A stretch of DNA of 10,681 bases from assembly GCA_003230195.1 (NCBI GenBank), contig QIHH01000253.1:1-10681 (forward strand). The letters are read 5' to 3'. The position numbers and the translations under genes are program-made. This document shows positions 7,184-10,681 of the stretch, piece after piece; position 1 is the first letter of the stretch, and the number at the start of each line of letters is the position of its first letter. Origin of the DNA: Gammaproteobacteria bacterium. GTDB lineage: Bacteria > Pseudomonadota > Gammaproteobacteria > SZUA-140. Below the pieces are notes generated by a model. That model saw nothing but the letters and a program-made list of their open reading frames with translations. It was not told the origin of the DNA and searched no databases.

Positions 7184-7199
7184 TCGCAATTATTAGCGA
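7184..7199. promoter_or_regulatory. candidate HipB operator O3
   Basis: TCGC-AATTATTA-GCGA has perfect four-base arms around eight bases and is the most symmetric of the three sites. It lies in the second copy of a 33-bp direct repeat whose first copy contains O1. Confidence 0.55.
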
Positions 7200-7264
7200 C
7201 TTATTTTAGTCGGCATTACCAACCCCCAACACAGCCCTCTTTACTAGAATTGCACAATCTTCAT

Positions 7265-7378
7265 CGCTAAATAGCGCGGGCACGAACTAATCACCCCTGA
7301 ACCCTGTGTTTAATAGCGTTCACACATTGTGCAACTGGCGTGTTAATAGCGCTCGGTGGCGCGCTATTGGTCGCTATT
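7265..7378. repeat. cluster of AATAGCG / CGCTATT heptamers
   Basis: Five exact heptamers lie in about 110 bp: AATAGCG at 7270-7276, 7312-7318 and 7345-7351, and CGCTATT at 7362-7368 and 7372-7378. The third and fourth form an 8-bp perfect stem (AATAGCGC 7345-7352, GCGCTATT 7361-7368) with an 8-nt loop. The second and third are 33 bp apart within longer similar sequence (GTGTT.AATAGCG). Possible roles are a binding array for a dimeric regulator or a transcript hairpin. Confidence 0.6.
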
Positions 7379-7426
7379 TTTGTACCCTCCCTTTCCGTTT
7401 ATATTTCATAGAACTACCTGATTACA

Positions 7427-7519
7427 ATGGAATCCGTAGCCCTTATCATCGGAATGATCGCCGCTATGTGGCTTGCACGGCAAGCGGCGAAGATTGATCC
7501 AATCGAAGCAACTCCGTAG
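7427..7519 (+). CDS. possible 30-residue hydrophobic small protein
   Basis: An ATG ORF of 30 codons encodes MESVALIIGMIAAMWLARQA and then a short polar tail ending IEATP. Residues ~4-17 form one hydrophobic stretch followed by R18, the pattern of a tiny single-pass membrane protein. There is no convincing ribosome-binding site, and the stretch is short enough to occur by chance. It lies between the hipBA control region and the FliA-type promoter, with no recognised homologue. Confidence 0.2.
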   Translation: MESVALIIGMIAAMWLARQAAKIDPIEATP

Positions 7520-7610
7520 CGAGTAACGCCCTGAAACAACAAGTACCCAATGATTATTTTCATAAACAACCCGATGATTTACGACACCTAGAAGATTAAT
7601 ACACGTTATC

Positions 7611-7637
7611 TAAACTTTTATTTTCCAACGTCGATAT
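7611..7637 (+). promoter_or_regulatory. sigma28 (FliA) flagellar promoter for the chemoreceptor
   Basis: TAAACTTT (7611-7618), 11 bp, then GTCGATAT (7630-7637) matches the enterobacterial FliA consensus TAAAGTTT-N11-GCCGATAA at 7 of 8 and 6 of 8 bases with exact spacing. Transcription would start around 7645, leaving a leader of roughly 180 nt before the chemoreceptor ATG. FliA drives late flagellar and chemotaxis genes, so this fits the product downstream. Confidence 0.65.
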
Positions 7638-7663
7638 CTGAATTAATGGCGCGATGAGAATTC

Positions 7664-7687
7664 TTGTTTTGCATTTATTTAAAACAA
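7664..7687 (+). promoter_or_regulatory. inverted repeat in chemoreceptor leader
   Basis: TTGTTTT (7664-7670) and AAAACAA (7681-7687) form a perfect 7-bp inverted repeat around 10 bases. It lies near the expected 5' end of the FliA-dependent transcript. It could be a weak leader hairpin or a regulator site. The arms are AT-rich, so chance is possible. Confidence 0.3.
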
Positions 7688-7827
7688 ATCTGTTACATGC
7701 CACACCATGAAATTTCACACAGAGACAAAACCAGACTAGCGTGCCCTGAATCTATCAGCTCTTAGAATATATTTAACACTATTAATCACTTATTTATTTT
7801 GTGACGACACGTATCAGGGGATAAACC

Positions 7828-10458
7828 ATGGAGCTAGACGCCAACAATTCTCTCGGTCTAGACGTCGATCTACTCGAAAAAACGTTCGATGCACTTGCAC
7901 CATCTGGTGAAAAGCTAGCCAAACGATTCTATCAGGAATTATTCAAACGTTACCCTGATGTTAAACCGATGTTTGGCAATACCAGCATCAGTGCACAGCA
8001 GAAAAAATTACTTGCTGCGCTACAAATGATCATCCGTAATCTACGCAAACCACAGATATTAGAAGATGCACTAATGGAGTTAGGCGCAAAACATGAAAAC
8101 TATGGTGTTATCGTGGCACATTATGACGCCATCGCCGAAACCATGCTGGATGTCCTCGAAGAATTTGCCGGTGACCTATGGACATTAGAGGTTCACGATG
8201 CATGGAACGACGCACTCAATTTAGTCGCACAAACCATGTTAAAAGGGTATCAAAATGGTACGGATGCTGGCCAACCGTTCAATAACGAAACGCTGATGGA
8301 TAATCTCGAAATCATGAAAGATATCCTTGAGCATGCTCCTATTAACATTATGATAGCAGATGTGGATGAAAACATTGTTTTTATCAACCATCAAGCACGT
8401 GAGATTTTAACTGCGGTTGAAGAAGAACTTGCGACCTATATTCCTGGATTTAAAGTCAGCGAAGTGATTGGGGGTAGTATCCATCGCTATCACAAAGACC
8501 CCGCAATCATTAGAAATGTATTAGCACATCTGCAACCAGGTGATTCACATCAAGGTGAAATTTGCCCTGGGCATTTTATTTTTGAACACGAAACACGCGC
8601 CCTTTTTGATCGTCAGGGTAATCGTAGCGGTTATGTGGTGCAGTGGACAGATGTCACCGCACGACGCTCAAAAGAAGAAGAGGCATTCCGTCTTCAACGT
8701 TCAATTGAGGGCTCTCATACGGCAATCATGACCATCGACCGAGCACTGGTAGTGACATATGCTAACAAACAGACTATAGCCTTGATGCAAAGCTATGCCG
8801 AGGAACTACGTGCTGCATACCCAGACTTTAATCCCGATGAACTTGTCGGTAGCTGTATTGATATCTTTCACAAAGACCCTCGAATGCAACGCCAACTGCT
8901 ATCCAGTCCGGCCAATCTGCCACATAATGCCGACATTAATGTCGGTTCACTCACCTTTCATATCCATGTCGTCGCGATACTGGATCTTAATGGTCATTAT
9001 ATCGGCAATACATTGGAGTGGGCTGATGTCACCGAGTTACGTAAAAAAGAGATCGAAGTATCACGCCTCACATCAGCAGTAGATGGAGCGGCATCCAACC
9101 TGATGCTGTGCGATGAAAACCAGGTTATCACCTACGCCAATCCCGCGGTGATCAATATGCTGGTATCTCGCCAGGCAGCATTACAACAACGTTTTCCATC
9201 ACTTGACCCTCACAATCTCGTCGGACAAAGCATTAATCAATTCCATGCTAACCCTGCTCATCAACGTTCACTGCTCTCCAATATCAATGCCCTGCCTGCA
9301 AAGGCTCAAATTGAAGTAGCGGGTCTAAATTTTGAAGTCAACGCAACCGCTATTGTCAGCCCTGATGGTCACTACATGGGCAATATGGTTGAATGGAAAG
9401 ATATCACAGAGCAAAAAGATGCAGAGGTTCAAATCAACCAACTGGTTGAGAGTGCTATAGCAGGCAATATCGACCAACGTATCGACACCTCCGTGTATAG
9501 CGGCTACATGCGGAATCTTGGCGATGGTATTAATGACCTGCTGAGCGCCGTCGTCGTTCCACTCAAAGAGGGCATCTCGGTATTATCAGACCTCGCCAAT
9601 AACGACCTCACTAATACAATGAATGGCGATTATCAGGGGCAGTTTTCAATTTTCAGTGAATCCATTAATACCACCGTAAATAACATGTCTGAGATCGTAG
9701 ACAGAATCATCACCTCATCACTTGAAATCAAAGGTGCCTCTAGTGAAATATCCCAGGGCAATGTTGATCTCAGCCAACGAACAGAAGAGCAAGCCTCATC
9801 ATTGCAACAAACAACCTCCAGTATGGAAGAGCTTACAAGCACAGTAAAACAGACTGCAGCACATGCTCAGCAAGCAACAAAACTTTCCGATACTGCCCAT
9901 AAAGAAGCGATCAAAGGTGGCAAAGTGGTCAGGAAAACCATTGAGGCGATGAGCGATATAAATGCCGCCAGTAAAAAGATAGCGGATATCATCGGCGTAA
10001 TTGATGAGATTGCATTTCAGACCAATCTACTCGCATTAAATGCCGCTGTTGAAGCAGCACACGCAGGTGAGCAGGGCCGCGGTTTTGCGGTAGTCGCAGC
10101 AGAAGTCAGAAATCTTGCACAGCGCAGTGCCAGTGCGGCCAAAGAGCTTAAAGGGTTGATCAACGATAGTGTTGAGAAGGTGAATCATGGCACACAACTC
10201 GTTGATACTTCCGGTCAATCCCTAGGAGAGATTCTCAATGCGGTCAAAAAGGTAAATGACATCATCGCTGAAATCGCAGCGGCAAGTCAGGAACAGTCGG
10301 CAGGGATTGACCAGATAAACAAAGCCATTACTCAGATGGATGAAGTCACACAACAAAATGCTGCATTGGTTGAAGAAGCTGCTGCAGGAAGCGAATCACT
10401 GAATGATCAGGCGATAAAACTCAATGAAATGATGATGGTGTTCAAACTAAATGACTAA
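7828..10458 (+). CDS. soluble globin-PAS-PAS-PAS-HAMP-MCP chemoreceptor
   Basis: This 876-residue methyl-accepting chemotaxis protein has no transmembrane segment, so it should be cytoplasmic. Residues ~12-144 are a haemoglobin domain of the flavohaemoglobin/Vitreoscilla type. It shows B10 Tyr35 in RFYQELF, CD1 Phe49 in KPMF, a Gln57/58 at the distal E7 region, and proximal F8 His89 in LGAKHENYG. Three related PAS domains follow (~158-280, 284-406, 409-531), each ending in a (V/L)EW.D(V/I)T-like strand (VQWTDVT in the first). Residues ~535-625 look like divergent HAMP repeats (GDGIND, then GDYQGQF). The rest is the MCP signalling coiled coil, with the tip EIAFQTNLLALNAAVEAAHA (727-746) and GRGFAVVAAEVRNLAQRS. 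There is no C-terminal CheR-binding pentapeptide. ATG at 7828 has AGGGG 7 nt upstream. Likely role: haem-based O2/NO or redox taxis through CheA/CheW; the ligand is unproven. Confidence 0.93.
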   Translation: MELDANNSLGLDVDLLEKTFDALAPSGEKLAKRFYQELFKRYPDVKPMFGNTSISAQQKKLLAALQMIIRNLRKPQILEDALMELGAKHENYGVIVAHYDAIAETMLDVLEEFAGDLWTLEVHDAWNDALNLVAQTMLKGYQNGTDAGQPFNNETLMDNLEIMKDILEHAPINIMIADVDENIVFINHQAREILTAVEEELATYIPGFKVSEVIGGSIHRYHKDPAIIRNVLAHLQPGDSHQGEICPGHFIFEHETRALFDRQGNRSGYVVQWTDVTARRSKEEEAFRLQRSIEGSHTAIMTIDRALVVTYANKQTIALMQSYAEELRAAYPDFNPDELVGSCIDIFHKDPRMQRQLLSSPANLPHNADINVGSLTFHIHVVAILDLNGHYIGNTLEWADVTELRKKEIEVSRLTSAVDGAASNLMLCDENQVITYANPAVINMLVSRQAALQQRFPSLDPHNLVGQSINQFHANPAHQRSLLSNINALPAKAQIEVAGLNFEVNATAIVSPDGHYMGNMVEWKDITEQKDAEVQINQLVESAIAGNIDQRIDTSVYSGYMRNLGDGINDLLSAVVVPLKEGISVLSDLANNDLTNTMNGDYQGQFSIFSESINTTVNNMSEIVDRIITSSLEIKGASSEISQGNVDLSQRTEEQASSLQQTTSSMEELTSTVKQTAAHAQQATKLSDTAHKEAIKGGKVVRKTIEAMSDINAASKKIADIIGVIDEIAFQTNLLALNAAVEAAHAGEQGRGFAVVAAEVRNLAQRSASAAKELKGLINDSVEKVNHGTQLVDTSGQSLGEILNAVKKVNDIIAEIAAASQEQSAGIDQINKAITQMDEVTQQNAALVEEAAAGSESLNDQAIKLNEMMMVFKLND

Positions 10459-10681
10459 CCGCTGCTCCGGAAACTAGAATAATTTCAGTGTTGTCCACCG
10501 CTAATCTAGAAAATACATGATCGCTGTTACGGAGCCATGTGACCAAAAAATTCTCCTCAAACTATATCTAGGTAATATTTCATTACATTGACTCAGCAGT
10601 GTCCGGTTAAGGAATTGCATGGAACTTCCGTGCATGTTGAGAATCTCTTCCATTTACCTCCGGCGGCTCCAGTTCCAATTC
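10459..10681. other. 3' flank, possible start of a mobile element
   Basis: No gene is confident here and no terminator with a T-run is visible after the chemoreceptor. TGCATGGAACTTCCGTGCA at 10616-10634 is a 19-bp near-palindrome with one T/G mismatch pair. The segment from about 10589 (TGACTCAGCAGTGTCCGGTTAA) resembles an insertion-sequence end, from memory only. A plus-strand frame is open from 10576 to the end of the window, and a 50-codon minus-strand ORF preceded by GGAGG also spans this area. Neither product is recognisable. Confidence 0.3.

Larger units (their letters stand above)
7086..7204. repeat. 33-bp direct repeat pair upstream of hipB
   Basis: Bases 7086-7118 and 7172-7204 match at 30 of 33 positions and are offset by 86 bp. 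Each copy starts with AAATGAAATATTTCGC-like sequence, which includes the 10-bp palindrome GAAATATTTC, and ends CGACTTAT. The three mismatches fall within the operator core. The copies carry O1 and O3, so the repeat probably arose by duplication of a regulatory unit. Confidence 0.85.
7205..7610. other. intergenic stretch between hipBA operators and chemoreceptor promoter
   Basis: About 400 bp without a confident gene. Apart from the heptamer cluster and the possible 30-codon ORF, one frame from 7340 (GTG) to the TAG at 7409-7411 would give a second very short hydrophobic peptide (LIALGGALLVAIFVPSLSV core), also without a clear ribosome-binding site. Two adjacent hydrophobic pieces in different frames could be chance or the wreck of a small membrane protein gene. 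I see no recognisable gene remnant by family. Confidence 0.35.

Noticed and set aside
7345..7381. Integron attC or rho-independent terminator at the AATAGCGC/GCGCTATT stem
   Set aside because: It lacks attC core sites in the right order, and the T-run is separated from the stem by GGTCGCTA and belongs to another heptamer copy.
7306..7497. 63-codon plus-strand ORF in the hipB-chemoreceptor spacer
   Set aside because: The composition (many R, Y, C and W) is not protein-like, no ribosome-binding site is visible, and it overlaps the heptamer repeats.

Overview
The window looks like a chromosomal segment of a motile gammaproteobacterium with moderate GC content. RapA (RNA polymerase recycling ATPase), YaeQ and YehS are characteristic of this class. 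I cannot name the genus from sequence alone. There is no rRNA, tRNA, CRISPR array or transposase gene in the window.

Layout. Bases 1-186 hold the 3' end of an RRM-type RNA-binding protein gene on the + strand. It converges on a minus-strand pair: a NfeD-like membrane protein (757-1254) followed by yehS (234-698). A 141-bp MITE-like inverted-repeat element (1267-1407) sits 12 bp upstream of the NfeD-like start. Next is rapA (1607-4576, +), with a GTG start and an acidic insertion in its ATPase domain. Ten bases beyond the rapA stop is a second, unrelated MITE-like element (4586-4762) with perfect 18-bp terminal repeats and flanking TTAA. Downstream of it is yaeQ (4829-5329, +). Convergent to yaeQ is a type II toxin-antitoxin operon on the minus strand: hipB (6687-7055), overlapping hipA (5386-6690) by four bases.

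The roughly 770 bp between hipB and the next large gene is rich in signals. It holds a good sigma70-type promoter for hipBA flanked by 4-N8-4 palindromic operators, a 33-bp direct repeat, a cluster of AATAGCG/CGCTATT heptamers, possible tiny hydrophobic ORFs, and a strong match to a flagellar sigma28 (FliA) promoter. That promoter points at a large soluble chemoreceptor (7828-10458, 876 aa): an N-terminal haemoglobin domain, three tandem PAS domains, divergent HAMP-like repeats and a C-terminal MCP signalling hairpin. It is probably a cytoplasmic haem-based gas or redox sensor feeding the chemotaxis pathway. The last ~220 bases hold no confident gene and may run into another mobile element.

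Working together: the hipBA module appears autoregulated in the E. coli HipB style, and the globin-PAS receptor appears tied to the flagellar regulon. The other genes are housekeeping or poorly characterised, with small non-autonomous mobile elements inserted between them. The most rewarding places to look are the hipBA operator region, the FliA-globin-PAS receptor unit, and the two hairpin elements flanking rapA.
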